Assembly (NCBI GenBank): GCA_012719445.1 | Contig: JAAYAH010000025.1 | Coordinates: forward strand, 1-43,318 | Reading direction: 5' to 3' | DNA from: Actinomycetales bacterium | Lineage (GTDB): Bacteria; Actinomycetota; Actinomycetes; Actinomycetales; Kineosporiaceae | Length of the DNA stretch: 43,318 nt | Program-made: the position numbers and the translations under genes | Shown here: one piece after another, positions 7,845 to 16,764 of the stretch | Numbering within the stretch: position 1 is the first letter of the stretch | How the letters are laid out: every line of letters begins with the position of its first letter | Notes under the pieces: model-generated | Databases searched by the model: none | Told to the model about the DNA's origin: nothing | What the model saw: the letters and a program-made list of their open reading frames with translations, nothing else

Positions 7845-8915
7845 CAGGTCGCGTCGGAGCAGGACGTACTCGGTGCGCGCGCGGCGCAGCCCGGAGGCGT
7901 ACCCCGCCGTGACCCTGCCCTCGTGGATCAGGGCGCCCACCGCCTCGGCTCCTCGTCGCGCGATCCGGTGCGCGACAACTCCGGTCAGGGCCGAACCGAG
8001 CCCCGGGTACTCCGCCCTCGCCCCGAGGTACAGCAGCACGTACCGGTCGCTCCGGCGGCGACCCCGCACGAACGCGGCCACCCGGCCCGGCAGCGGCCCG
8101 GTGCTCAACCGGGTGCCGTAGTCCGGCATCGCGACGAGGAAGCCCACCGCCCGGCCGTGGTGGTGGGCCATGACGACCATGGACAGATCGGTGATCAGCC
8201 GGAAGCCGGCGAACACCGCGCGGAAGTCCCGGTAGCCGATCGGCGTGAACACCGGGAAGTCGCGGTAGAGGTCGTGCAGCAGGCCGTGGAGCTCCCGCAT
8301 GGTCAGCTCCCACTCGCGTCTGCGCGGCGAGCGGAGCTCGACCCCGCGCCGGGTGAACTCGTCGATCCGGCGGTCGAACAGCGGGAAGCGGTACCCCTCG
8401 GGCGGTCGGGGGTAGAGGTTGGAGACGTAGCTGTCGCACACCCGGTAGCCCGCGGCCTGGAACAGCCGTAGGTAGTACGGCTGGTTCACCGGCTCGGAGA
8501 AGAACGGCGGGGTGTCGAACCCGCTGACCTTGAGCCGGTAGCGGAGCCAGAAGCTGGCGTCGACCGGCCCGAGGACGGAGGTGGCCCCGGTCTCCCCGCC
8601 CAATCGGGCGGCGTGGCCGAACAGCGCCCCGGAGACCGCCTCGTCGTCCACGCACTCGAAGAAGCCGAGGTACTGCGTGGGGTCGTCGGGGTACCGGGTG
8701 AGCGCCATCCGACCGACGGCCTCCGAGCCGTCGTAGCAGACGAAGGCCCGTAGCGAGAGGTAGCCGCTGAGCGGGTGGCGACCGCTCAGCAGCGCCAGCT
8801 CGCCCGCAGCGTCGTGCACCCGCAGCCGCGGCGGGTAGATCCGGGCCGGCAGCCGGAGGAAGTCGGCGGCAGCGCGGGAGTCACCCCCCGCCACCTCACG
8901 GACCTCGGTGCCCAT
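7827..8915 (-). CDS. GNAT-fold acyltransferase, YghO-like
   Basis: Protein of 362 residues from the large GNAT-fold family related to E. coli YghO. Recognisable parts are FLRLPARIYPP near the start, GRHPLSGYLSLRAFVCYDG, and YLGFFECVDDEAV. RYRLKVSGFDTPPFFSEPVNQPYYLRLFQAAGY follows, and the acetyl-CoA-site-like LYLGARAEYPGLGSALT lies near the C-terminus. The family is uncharacterised; an N- or O-acyl transfer is only suggested by the fold. It is the last gene of the seven-gene lipid-like operon, 15 bases after the second PEP-synthase-like gene. It could therefore acylate the product or its headgroup amine. A tandem duplication spans its stop. Confidence 0.72.
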   Translation of the reverse strand: MGTEVREVAGGDSRAAADFLRLPARIYPPRLRVHDAAGELALLSGRHPLSGYLSLRAFVCYDGSEAVGRMALTRYPDDPTQYLGFFECVDDEAVSGALFGHAARLGGETGATSVLGPVDASFWLRYRLKVSGFDTPPFFSEPVNQPYYLRLFQAAGYRVCDSYVSNLYPRPPEGYRFPLFDRRIDEFTRRGVELRSPRRREWELTMRELHGLLHDLYRDFPVFTPIGYRDFRAVFAGFRLITDLSMVVMAHHHGRAVGFLVAMPDYGTRLSTGPLPGRVAAFVRGRRRSDRYVLLYLGARAEYPGLGSALTGVVAHRIARRGAEAVGALIHEGRVTAGYASGLRRARTEYVLLRRDLGEEHG

Positions 8916-8930
8916 CGTCGTCGGTCTCCG

Positions 8931-11468
8931 TCACCCTCGCCCGGTGCCGGGGCCGGTGCCGTCAGGCCCGGGGCCGTCGGTGCCACGGTCCAGGATCCGC
9001 ACCAGGCCGCGGTCGCCGTCCAGCTCGACGAGGTCGCCGTCGCGCAGGCGCCCGGTGACCCCGCGCACCCCGACCACGGAGGGGACGCCCAGCTCCCTCG
9101 CCACGATCGAGGTGTGGGACAGCAGCGAACCGCGTTCCGAGATCACCCCGAGGGCCGTGGTGAGCAGGAAGACCCACCCGGGGTCGGTCATCGGGGTGAC
9201 CAGGATCTCGGCGTCGCCCCCGACGGCGTGCCGAGGATCGCGCACCACCCGGACCCGGCCGCGGACGACGCCACCGGACACCGGGACCCCGCGCAGCAGG
9301 TCGTCACCGGGCTCGGCGACGTCCACCGCGTCGACGTTCGCGTGGTGCCGGTCGAAGGGTGCCCCGGCGAAGACCAGCCGGGAGAAGGCGGGCAGCCGGC
9401 GGAAGACCTCGTGGTCGGCCTTGCGCCGGGCGACCACCCGCTTCAGGTCCTCACCCGGCACGGCCCCGGCCCCCGCGCCGGTCCCGGCCCTCTCCGGCCC
9501 GGTCGCCCCGGCCGCGAAGGCCTCCTCGGTGGTCAGCCAGAACACGTCGGCCGCTGAGGCGATCCTGCCCTCGCGCGCGAGGTTCGCCCCGACCCTCAGG
9601 AAGATCGTCCGGACCATGCCGTAGACGCGCGCCCGGTTGAGCCGGGACGACTCCCGGTACTCGATCCCCCTGGCCGCCCGGCGCACCAGCCACCTGGTGA
9701 GCGGGCCGCGCACGGCGCGCGCCGGGTCCGCGTCGGCGCTCCCCGGCAACGACCCGGCCGGACGCCCGGCGGCGCTCCGGTACCCGACCAGCGTCCGCAG
9801 CAGCAGCAGCGGGTCGGTGCGGAAGGTCGGGGACTCGAGCTTCAGCTCCTCCAGGTACCGGTCGCCGTACCGCTCCACGTAGTCGCGCAGCCGCCGGGGG
9901 AAGTCCCCCTCCCCGGCCAGGTAGGCAGCCGCCCGGTCCTCGGTCCCGATCGCGGCCAGCTCCTCGACCGGGGCCTCGGCGGCGAGCCCGGCCATGGCCC
10001 GGACCGGCTCCATGCTCGCCAGGTCGGCGATGCCGGACACCAGCTCGGTGACGGCCGCGCGGGGGTCCGCGACCCTGCCCCGGAGCCGTGCCCTGACCAG
10101 CCCGGTGAAGACGAACGCGTGCAGGTCGTTGAGCAGGGTCACGTCCCAGCCGCGCAGCAGCCGCCGCTCGATCTCGCGGTAGAGCCCGTGCAGGGCCGCG
10201 GTGTCGAGGTCGTCGGCGATCCGCTCGGCGAAGAGATCCCGGACGGCGGTGAACTCCGTCTCCAGGCGCCGCATCCCCCGTGGCGTGCCGAGGAACTCGC
10301 GGACGACGGCGAGGTAGGTCCGCAGTCGCCGGAGGGGGGTGGGGTCCGAGGGGCCGACCGGACCGGCGTCCACCCCGACCAGCTCCCGGTTCCCGACCCC
10401 CAGCATGTCCTGCCACACCGGGATGATCCGACCGCTCATCGGCAGCAGCCGCAGCAGCCGGTACCAGTTGTCGAGGCGGTAGTACATCCGCCCGGACGAG
10501 CAGGCCACCATCTCGCGCAGCACCGGCTCGAAGGACTCGGCGACGCGCTCGTCCCTGGCGACCCGCAGGACGAGCCCGCGGAAGACCCCGTGGTAGGCCT
10601 GCGCGACGAAGCTCGCGGTGAGCGGGAGGGTGATCCCCGGGTAGCTCTCCACGATGTTGCTGTTGTCCAGGGTGACCACGGGACCGTCGGCCAGGGTGGT
10701 GATCGGACGGGCCTGCAGCACCCGGATTGCCGCCGACCCCGCCTCGACGGCGAACTCGACGTCCACGTGGCGACCGAGCACCTCCCGTGCCCGCCGCCCG
10801 AGGTCGACCACCGCGTCGAGGGTGTCCCGGTCGAGGAGGGGGGCGCCCTCGGCGGTCTCGAAGTAGGACTGCCCGTCGGTGGTGTTGCGGTGGTAGGTGG
10901 TCGTCGGGACCCGGTTGCCGACGACGTCGTCCCCCCGTCCCCGGCCGACCGTCACCACCGTCTCGTTGAGCAGGCCCCGCGGGTCGGCGGTGAACACCAC
11001 GCCGGACATCTCGGCGTCGACCATCCGCTGGACGACGACGTTCATGACGACGGGTGTCGCCGGTGCCCCGTGCGCGTCGAGGTACCGCCGCACCCCGCCA
11101 GCACCGGCGGAGGCCAGGCAGTCCGCCACCCGGGCCGGCACGTCCCGCGCCGCGACGTCCAGCCAGGAGGCGAACTGACCGGCGAAGGACAGCTCCTCGC
11201 CGTCCTCCCCCACGGCGGAGGACCGCACCGCGACGGTGTCCGCCGGGGCGAAGGTGCGCTCCAGGGCCGCCAGGAGGCGCGGGGCACCCGGCTCGGCGAC
11301 GGCGTCGGCAGGCACCGTCGGCACCGAGGGCCCCGAGGTTCCCGGGGCCGACGGCGGGGCGCCGGGTTCCGGCCCGGAGGTGACGACGAGGAACGGCGGG
11401 ACGTCCTCCCCCGCCGCGAGGAGGGCGACGAGGCCGTCGGCCTTGCCGCCGAGCCCGGCCCGGCTCAC
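8931..11468 (-). CDS. PEP-synthase/rifampicin-phosphotransferase-like dikinase (first copy)
   Basis: Protein of 845 residues with PEP-synthase or rifampicin-phosphotransferase architecture. The N-terminal ATP-grasp part shows LGGKADGLVALLAAGEDVPPF, RSSAVGEDGEELSFAGQF and DVEFAVEAG followed by VLQARPITTL. A long divergent middle region (about 300-690) follows. The C-terminal swivelling phosphohistidine domain has GSLLSHTSIVARELGVPSVVG with the likely catalytic His at 785. Such enzymes split ATP into AMP and Pi while moving the beta-phosphate to an acceptor through the His. There is no pyruvate/PEP-binding TIM barrel, so the acceptor is not pyruvate. By context a lipid or prenol hydroxyl is an attractive guess. 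The GTG at 11468 overlaps the UbiA stop (GTGA). Confidence 0.82.
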   Translation of the reverse strand: MSRAGLGGKADGLVALLAAGEDVPPFLVVTSGPEPGAPPSAPGTSGPSVPTVPADAVAEPGAPRLLAALERTFAPADTVAVRSSAVGEDGEELSFAGQFASWLDVAARDVPARVADCLASAGAGGVRRYLDAHGAPATPVVMNVVVQRMVDAEMSGVVFTADPRGLLNETVVTVGRGRGDDVVGNRVPTTTYHRNTTDGQSYFETAEGAPLLDRDTLDAVVDLGRRAREVLGRHVDVEFAVEAGSAAIRVLQARPITTLADGPVVTLDNSNIVESYPGITLPLTASFVAQAYHGVFRGLVLRVARDERVAESFEPVLREMVACSSGRMYYRLDNWYRLLRLLPMSGRIIPVWQDMLGVGNRELVGVDAGPVGPSDPTPLRRLRTYLAVVREFLGTPRGMRRLETEFTAVRDLFAERIADDLDTAALHGLYREIERRLLRGWDVTLLNDLHAFVFTGLVRARLRGRVADPRAAVTELVSGIADLASMEPVRAMAGLAAEAPVEELAAIGTEDRAAAYLAGEGDFPRRLRDYVERYGDRYLEELKLESPTFRTDPLLLLRTLVGYRSAAGRPAGSLPGSADADPARAVRGPLTRWLVRRAARGIEYRESSRLNRARVYGMVRTIFLRVGANLAREGRIASAADVFWLTTEEAFAAGATGPERAGTGAGAGAVPGEDLKRVVARRKADHEVFRRLPAFSRLVFAGAPFDRHHANVDAVDVAEPGDDLLRGVPVSGGVVRGRVRVVRDPRHAVGGDAEILVTPMTDPGWVFLLTTALGVISERGSLLSHTSIVARELGVPSVVGVRGVTGRLRDGDLVELDGDRGLVRILDRGTDGPGPDGTGPGTGRG

Positions 11469-12523
11469 CGGTACCCCAGGGCCAGGTGGGCCGCGACGGC
11501 GAGCACCATGATCGTCTCGGTGAGGTAGGTGTAGCGCTCCACCCTCCCGATGAGCCGGAACCGGCTCGGGTCCCTCAGGTACCGGAGGAACACCCAGGTG
11601 ATCCAGGCGACGTTGACCAGCAACGCGACGACGGCGACCCGGTTGATCCGGAGCACGAGCAGCAGGTTCGTCACGACGTCGACGAGCGTGAGCACCAGGA
11701 TGAACCGGGTGGCCTTCCGGTAGCCGAGGACCTTCGAGTAGGTGGTGTAGTCGGTCTCCTCCTCCGGCGCCCTGATCTTGCGGGCGACCTCCCAGATGAG
11801 CCCGGGGAAGTACATGGTGAAGGCCAGCAGGAACGTGGTGAGGGTCAGCCCGTCCAGCCCGTACTTGGTGCAGGTGAAGGAGATGGCGTAGATGTTCAGC
11901 ACCATCGTCACCGGGTTGTGGGTCACCAGCGCGAGCAGCAGGTTGGGCTGGATGCGGTGCCGCTGGAAGAACCACAGCGACATCAACGTCCCGTAGACGT
12001 AGAGCAGCACGAAATACGGGAGGTTGTTCATGAACACGACGTTCGCCGCGACGGTGACCGTGACGGTCACGCCGAGCAGCAGGGACAGGTCCCGGCGACT
12101 CACCCGCCCCGAGGGCAGCGCCCGCTCCGGGAAGAGCCGCCGGTCGGTCTCGTAGTCCTTGAAGTCGTCGGCGATCCGCAGCAGCAGCAGGAAGGTGAAC
12201 ACCGTCAGCGTCCCCACGGCCTCCTGGATCCCGAGGTGGAAGTCGTGGACGCCGTAGTTGAGCAGCAGTACGAAGTAGATCTCGAAGAAGAGGATGGCCG
12301 CGACGGCGAGCCTCGGCAGCACCGGGTACATCTCGCTCAGGTAGGCCCACAGCCGCCCCGGCAGCCGGCCCGACCGACCGGAACCGTGCTGTGCCGGTCC
12401 CGCGCCGTCCTCCGGCCGTCGCATTGCCGGTCCCGCGCCGTCCTCCGGCCGTCGCATTGCGGTGTCGGACCGTCCCCCATCGGCGTCGGTCCGCGGCGGA
12501 GCCGTGTCGGACCGGTCAGCCAT
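11465..12523 (-). CDS. UbiA-family prenyltransferase
   Basis: Integral membrane prenyltransferase of 352 residues. The first Asp-rich motif is clear: RIADDFKDYETDRRLFPERA, matching the NDxxDxxxD...RP.PSG pattern of UbiA enzymes, with LPSG following. The second motif is diverged (ARKIRAPEEETDYTTYS). At least seven hydrophobic helices are visible, for example LAVAAILFFEIYFVLLLNYG and LTVFTFLLLL. The family includes the archaeal digeranylgeranylglyceryl-phosphate synthase, which suits the CDP-archaeol-synthase-like gene in this operon. Quinone or decaprenyl-ribose type activity is also possible. The ATG at 12523 overlaps the psd stop by eight bases. The first 45 residues are low in complexity and carry an 11-residue duplication. 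Confidence 0.87.
   Translation of the reverse strand: MADRSDTAPPRTDADGGRSDTAMRRPEDGAGPAMRRPEDGAGPAQHGSGRSGRLPGRLWAYLSEMYPVLPRLAVAAILFFEIYFVLLLNYGVHDFHLGIQEAVGTLTVFTFLLLLRIADDFKDYETDRRLFPERALPSGRVSRRDLSLLLGVTVTVTVAANVVFMNNLPYFVLLYVYGTLMSLWFFQRHRIQPNLLLALVTHNPVTMVLNIYAISFTCTKYGLDGLTLTTFLLAFTMYFPGLIWEVARKIRAPEEETDYTTYSKVLGYRKATRFILVLTLVDVVTNLLLVLRINRVAVVALLVNVAWITWVFLRYLRDPSRFRLIGRVERYTYLTETIMVLAVAAHLALGYR
12392..12457 (-). repeat. 33-bp tandem duplication in the UbiA N-terminus
   Basis: Two identical 33-bp units, 12392-12424 and 12425-12457, encode MRRPEDGAGPA twice. The repeat lies in the cytoplasmic N-terminal tail before the first membrane helix. Perfect identity points to a recent duplication. 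Confidence 0.9.
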
Positions 12524-13382
12524 GGGTCCCGATCCTCTCGTGCAGCCGCACCCTGACCTCAACCCCTCGGCGCGAGTGCTCGACGAGGTCCTCGTCGAGC
12601 TCGGCGGCACCCGGCCCGAGCAGCAGCACGATCGTGGACCCGCCGAGAGCGAAGTACCCCTTCTCCTCGCCCCGGGAGAAGGCGTCCCTCGGGTGGTTGT
12701 GGATGTGCCCGACGAGCATCGCACCCACCTCCATCTGCACCAGCTCGCCGAGGTGCTCGGTGCGCAGTAGCTGCCAGACCCGGGTGTTCTCCCGGTGCAC
12801 GGCGACCCCCCCGGCGAGCGGGCCGACGGTGTGCAGCACGCCGGGGATCCTCCTGGTGGCCACGGTGACGCCGTCGTCGACGTAGGAGTAGCGGTGGCAG
12901 TCGTCGACGGTCAGCCGGAAGACCAGGCACTGCCCGCCGGCGAAGCGACGGGCCGTCGCGTCGTCGCGGAGCAGTTCCGCGAGCCGGTAGTCGTGTCCCT
13001 TGATCCCGACCCTGGCCTCGGGGTCGATCCTGACGCAGGTCACCCTGCTCTCCGCCGGGCTGATGAGCACGTCCCCCGCGGGCACCGGGCGGGCGCCCTC
13101 GCGGAACGCCCGGGTGAAGAAGTCGGCGAAGCTGCGGTAGCGCCGGTCCTCGAACTCGCCGAGGTCGATGCCGTATGCCGCAGCGAACCGCGGGATGCCG
13201 CCTGCCGACCACGGCGTCCGCCTGGTCAGGGCGTTGACGGTGGAGAACCATGGTCGCAGCGCGGTGCGGGACAGCAGCCCGCGGCCGAGCCGGGTCCGGT
13301 AGAGGAACCTCAGCCCGGCGGCCCCGTACTGCCGCTCCTCGCGGTACTCCCCCGTCGCGCGGTCGAACACCCGGACGGTCAC
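12516..13382 (-). CDS. psd: Phosphatidylserine decarboxylase-like protein
   Basis: Protein of 288 residues. It should decarboxylate a phosphatidylserine-type lipid to the ethanolamine form, using a pyruvoyl group made by self-cleavage. The cleavage motif is GGST in GYFALGGSTIVLLL, with the pyruvoyl-forming Ser at 249. Other family blocks are present: FFTRAFREGARPV, the HRENTRVWQLL segment and EVGAMLVGHIHNH. This GGST-type form is longer than the short LGST bacterial enzymes and lacks an obvious membrane helix. The GTG at 13382 overlaps the stop of the pssA-like gene (GTGA). The order synthase then decarboxylase supports one pathway. The lipid backbone may not be diacylglycerol, given the neighbouring prenyl-lipid genes. 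Confidence 0.9.
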   Translation of the reverse strand: MTVRVFDRATGEYREERQYGAAGLRFLYRTRLGRGLLSRTALRPWFSTVNALTRRTPWSAGGIPRFAAAYGIDLGEFEDRRYRSFADFFTRAFREGARPVPAGDVLISPAESRVTCVRIDPEARVGIKGHDYRLAELLRDDATARRFAGGQCLVFRLTVDDCHRYSYVDDGVTVATRRIPGVLHTVGPLAGGVAVHRENTRVWQLLRTEHLGELVQMEVGAMLVGHIHNHPRDAFSRGEEKGYFALGGSTIVLLLGPGAAELDEDLVEHSRRGVEVRVRLHERIGTHG

Positions 13383-14038
13383 GGCAGATCGACGATCAGC
13401 AGTGCGGTGGTGACCGCGACGGCGAGGGCGGCGAACACGGCGTAGCCGGCCCTGCGCGGCTTGCGGACCGGGACGTCGAGCACGAACAGCACCGCGACGG
13501 TGCCGACGAGCGTCGCGTACCCGGCGACGAACACGCCCCTCGGCAGCACCGGGGAGAGCAGGGCGGCGACCGGGAACACCAGGGCGGCGTAGGTGACCGG
13601 CAGCCCCCGGTAGTGACCCTCCGGACCGTGCCCGGTCGTCCCCACCGGCGCCGCGCCCGAGGCGTCCGCGGTCGTGGTCTCCGCCGTGGCCAGCATGGTG
13701 AAGTACGCGAGCCGGACCACCCCGGCCAGCGCGTAGCCGAGGAGGAACGGGACGGCGAGGGCCGACCGGACGCCGAGGGCGTGGGCGACGGCGATCGGGA
13801 GCGCGACGAAGGAGACCGCGTCGGCCAGCGAGTCCAGGGCGATCCCGAACCGGCCCGCGGCGTCGTCGCGGGGGAACCGGCGGGCCACCGGGCCGTCGAA
13901 GAGGTCGCACACCCCGGCCGCGACGAGGCAGACCAACGCACCGCGGACCTGGCCGGAGAGGGCGAACCACATCCCCAGCACGGCCGAGGCGACGCCGAGC
14001 AGGGTGAGGACCGCGGCCCGGTCGTAGATCCCGATCAC
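13379..14038 (-). CDS. pssA: CDP-alcohol phosphatidyltransferase, phosphatidylserine-synthase-like
   Basis: Membrane enzyme of 219 residues. The CDP-alcohol transferase signature is complete: DLFDGPVARR, then GIALDSLAD after eleven residues, the longer spacing seen in PssA-type enzymes. Several hydrophobic helices surround it (AAVLTLLGVASAVLGMWFAL, ALVCLVAAGVCDLFDG, FVAGYATLVGTVAVLFVLDV). It probably exchanges CMP for serine on a CDP-activated lipid, since the next gene is the decarboxylase. The start is GTG at 14038, overlapping the previous stop (GTGA). A serine acceptor is inferred from gene order; the backbone may be archaeol-like because a CarS-like CTP transferase is in the operon. Confidence 0.85.
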   Translation of the reverse strand: MIGIYDRAAVLTLLGVASAVLGMWFALSGQVRGALVCLVAAGVCDLFDGPVARRFPRDDAAGRFGIALDSLADAVSFVALPIAVAHALGVRSALAVPFLLGYALAGVVRLAYFTMLATAETTTADASGAAPVGTTGHGPEGHYRGLPVTYAALVFPVAALLSPVLPRGVFVAGYATLVGTVAVLFVLDVPVRKPRRAGYAVFAALAVAVTTALLIVDLP

Positions 14039-16728
14039 CGGGACGGCCCCGCGAGGACGGTGACCTCGCCGGTGGTCCCGCAGATCCGGACGGTGCTCCC
14101 GTCGGGGATGAGGGAGGTCGCTCCGTCCACGCACACCACGCACGGGATGCCGTACTCCCTCGACACGATCGCGGCGTGGCACAGCACCCCGCCGTACTCG
14201 GTGACGATGCCGGAGAGGACGGCGAATCTGCTGGTCCAGCCGGTGTCGGTGAACCGGGTGACGAGGATGTCCCCCGGCCGGAGCCGGTCGATCTCGTCGA
14301 GTCCGCCGATCACGCGGGCGGTGCCGGTGACCGTCCCGGTGTTGCCGCCGACGCCGTGCAGGGTGTCGACGACCCCGGTCACGCCGCGCGTGCCGGCGGC
14401 GGCCCCGGGCTGCCCGGTGGTCGGGGAGCCGTCGAACGACGCCCCGAGCTCGTTGTCGCTCAGGTGGTTCCGGAAGGAGGCGTAGTACGTCCGGTTCCTG
14501 GCGACGATCGCGCGCAGGGCCTCGCGGTCGATCCTGCCGTCGAGGTGGTCGCGGAGGTCCCCGACGGCGGTGAACCAGACGTCCGACGGGTCGTCGAACA
14601 CCCCGGTCTCCCGGTACAGCTCGGCCAGGCGGAGGGTGTAGAGGCGGATCAGGTGGTAGAAGCGGGTGGAGACGTCCCGGAACTCCTCCCGCCACCACAG
14701 CAGCCGCCGGGTGTCCTCCACCCGCCGGCTGATCCGCGCGAAGGCGCGGGGGGAGGATCTGCTGCGAAGGCGTTCCCGCTCCGCCAGCTGACGGGCGTCC
14801 AGCTCGGCCCGGTCCGCCGCCGGGCTGAAGCTGTCGTCGAGGCGGAGGGTGTCCCGGACCATGGTGATGACGGTCTCGTGGTCCTCCGCGTAGTCGGGGC
14901 AGGTCACGTCCAGCTCCCGGACCGAGTGGTAGCCGTACCGCTCGATGAAGGCGCCGACCTCGTCGAGGAGGTGGTCGCCCGGACCGGCCGGAGCGCCCCC
15001 TGCACCCGGCGCCGCGTCGCCCCCTCCACCACTCTCTCCGTCGACCTCTCCGTCGACCTCTCCGGCGGCCGTGGTGTGGCCCGCTGCGCACGGCTCCGTG
15101 CCTGCCCCGGAGCGGAGCACGGCGTCGATCTCGGCCGGAGCGGTCTCCGTCCAGAAACGCAGCGCCTCGGGGTCGCTCCGGATCCGGCGGGTGATCTCCC
15201 ACAGCTCGTAGAAGGGACGCAGGTGGGAGACGCCGTCCAGGCCGCCGATGAGGGTGAGGTAGCCCTCCTCCCCCGCGACCTTGACGATGCGGTCCCTGCT
15301 CAGCGCCTGCTGGACGGTGTTGATGAAGATCTGCCGGAAGTAGATCCCCTCGCTGCGCAGGTAGTCCACCGTGACCAGGTCGTACCAGGCCCGCCGGAGC
15401 TCCTCCGGGGTGAACGGGGCGTCGAGGCGGGCGAGGCGCTCCCGGTAGGTGGCCAGCAGGTCGTCCCGGAGGGACTCGGCCGCGGCCCGTCGCTCGGCAA
15501 CGATCCGGCGCACGGCAAGGGCGATCCGCCCGATCCGGTACACCGAACGCGGCGTGACCCGGGTGATGTGGCCGTCGCCGGGGTAGGTGGCCCGCACCCC
15601 GAGCTCCCCGTCGAACTGCCGTTCCCGGTAGCCGGGAACCCGGGACATGGCCTGCTTGACCACGCTGAGGTTCCAGTACGGCCGGCCGTAGAACATCCGG
15701 CCGAGCTTGCGCAGGTCACCTTCCCTCAGCAGGCGGGCGTCGAGCAGGAACCGGGGGAGCTCCTGCTCCCAGACGTCCTCGTAGAGACTCCACATGAACG
15801 GGGTGCAGACGGTCGCGGAGACCCCGCCGTCCTTGAAGTCCGCCGTGGTCCACTGGTCGGGGATCCCGGCGTACTCGATCCGGGTGATCGGGCGGGCCTG
15901 GAGGATGTGCAGCACGTCGTCCCGCAGCGCGAACTCGACGTCGCACGGATGTCCGACGTGGGTCTGCACGCGCAGTGCCTCGGCACAGACCCGCCGCAGG
16001 GTGCCGGGGGGCAGGACCTCCGCCCCGGGTGCGGGCGGCCCGCCGGACGCCGGGACCACCTCCCGGTCGTGGTACCAGTCGAACACGTACCGCTGCGGGA
16101 CGACCCGCCCGGACACCACCCCGTCGCCCAGCCCCCGTGCCACCTCGACGACGATCTCGGTGTCGGCGCCGGTCACCGGGTTGACGGTGAAGGCGATCCC
16201 GCTGGCGTCGGCGTCCACCATGTCCTGCACGATCACCGCCATCCCCGCGGTGTCCGGCTCGATCCCGTTGTCCAGCATGTAGTGCAGGACCTGCTCGCCG
16301 TACAGGGACCGGTAGCAGGCCAGCACCGCCTCGGGCAGGGCGTCGGCGCCGACGTCGAGCAGGGTGTCGTACTGCCCCGCGAACGAGAGCCGGTCCAGGT
16401 CCTCCTGGGTGCCGCTGCTGCGCACCGCGTACCGGCCGTCCGGCTTCACCCGGGACCGGAGATCGTCCAGCACGTCGTCGGGGAACCGCAGGCCGGTGAC
16501 GAGATCACCGAGCTCGCGGCCGGCCCGCGCGACGTCGTCCTTGGTCAGGCCGCGCAAGCACCGTGCGACGTCGCCGGCCCGGTCGTTGTGACGCAGCAGG
16601 CGGTCCAGCACGCCGGAGCCGAGCACGAACCCCGCGGGAACGGTGAAGCCCGCGGCCGTCAGTTCCCCGAGGGTTCGCGCCTTGGCACCGACGCCAGGGA
16701 CGTCGGCGTCCGCGAGATCCAGGATCAT
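14035..16728 (-). CDS. PEP-synthase/rifampicin-phosphotransferase-like dikinase (second copy)
   Basis: Protein of 897 residues with the same architecture as the protein at 8931-11468 but clearly diverged from it. The ATP-grasp domain begins VPGVGAKARTLGELTAAGF and contains RSSGTQEDLDRLSFAGQYD and HILQARPITRIEYAG. The middle region is long and includes a Gly/Asp-rich insert near 555-585. The C-terminal phosphohistidine domain has TEYGGVLCHAAIVSREYG with catalytic His at 851. No PEP/pyruvate barrel follows, so it is a kinase- or dikinase-like phosphotransferase for an unknown acceptor. The ATG at 16728 has AGGG upstream and lies 36 bases after the CarS-like gene. Two such enzymes in one operon suggest two phosphorylation steps or a heteromeric pair. 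Confidence 0.82.
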   Translation of the reverse strand: MILDLADADVPGVGAKARTLGELTAAGFTVPAGFVLGSGVLDRLLRHNDRAGDVARCLRGLTKDDVARAGRELGDLVTGLRFPDDVLDDLRSRVKPDGRYAVRSSGTQEDLDRLSFAGQYDTLLDVGADALPEAVLACYRSLYGEQVLHYMLDNGIEPDTAGMAVIVQDMVDADASGIAFTVNPVTGADTEIVVEVARGLGDGVVSGRVVPQRYVFDWYHDREVVPASGGPPAPGAEVLPPGTLRRVCAEALRVQTHVGHPCDVEFALRDDVLHILQARPITRIEYAGIPDQWTTADFKDGGVSATVCTPFMWSLYEDVWEQELPRFLLDARLLREGDLRKLGRMFYGRPYWNLSVVKQAMSRVPGYRERQFDGELGVRATYPGDGHITRVTPRSVYRIGRIALAVRRIVAERRAAAESLRDDLLATYRERLARLDAPFTPEELRRAWYDLVTVDYLRSEGIYFRQIFINTVQQALSRDRIVKVAGEEGYLTLIGGLDGVSHLRPFYELWEITRRIRSDPEALRFWTETAPAEIDAVLRSGAGTEPCAAGHTTAAGEVDGEVDGESGGGGDAAPGAGGAPAGPGDHLLDEVGAFIERYGYHSVRELDVTCPDYAEDHETVITMVRDTLRLDDSFSPAADRAELDARQLAERERLRSRSSPRAFARISRRVEDTRRLLWWREEFRDVSTRFYHLIRLYTLRLAELYRETGVFDDPSDVWFTAVGDLRDHLDGRIDREALRAIVARNRTYYASFRNHLSDNELGASFDGSPTTGQPGAAAGTRGVTGVVDTLHGVGGNTGTVTGTARVIGGLDEIDRLRPGDILVTRFTDTGWTSRFAVLSGIVTEYGGVLCHAAIVSREYGIPCVVCVDGATSLIPDGSTVRICGTTGEVTVLAGPSR

Positions 16729-16764
16729 CGCTCGTACCCTAGACCGACCCTCCGCGGGATCGGC

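Noticed and set aside
15041-15065. Short CTCTCCGTCGAC repeats in the second dikinase gene
   Set aside because: They encode a simple Val-Asp-Gly-Glu linker inside a Gly-rich insert and do not suggest separate function.
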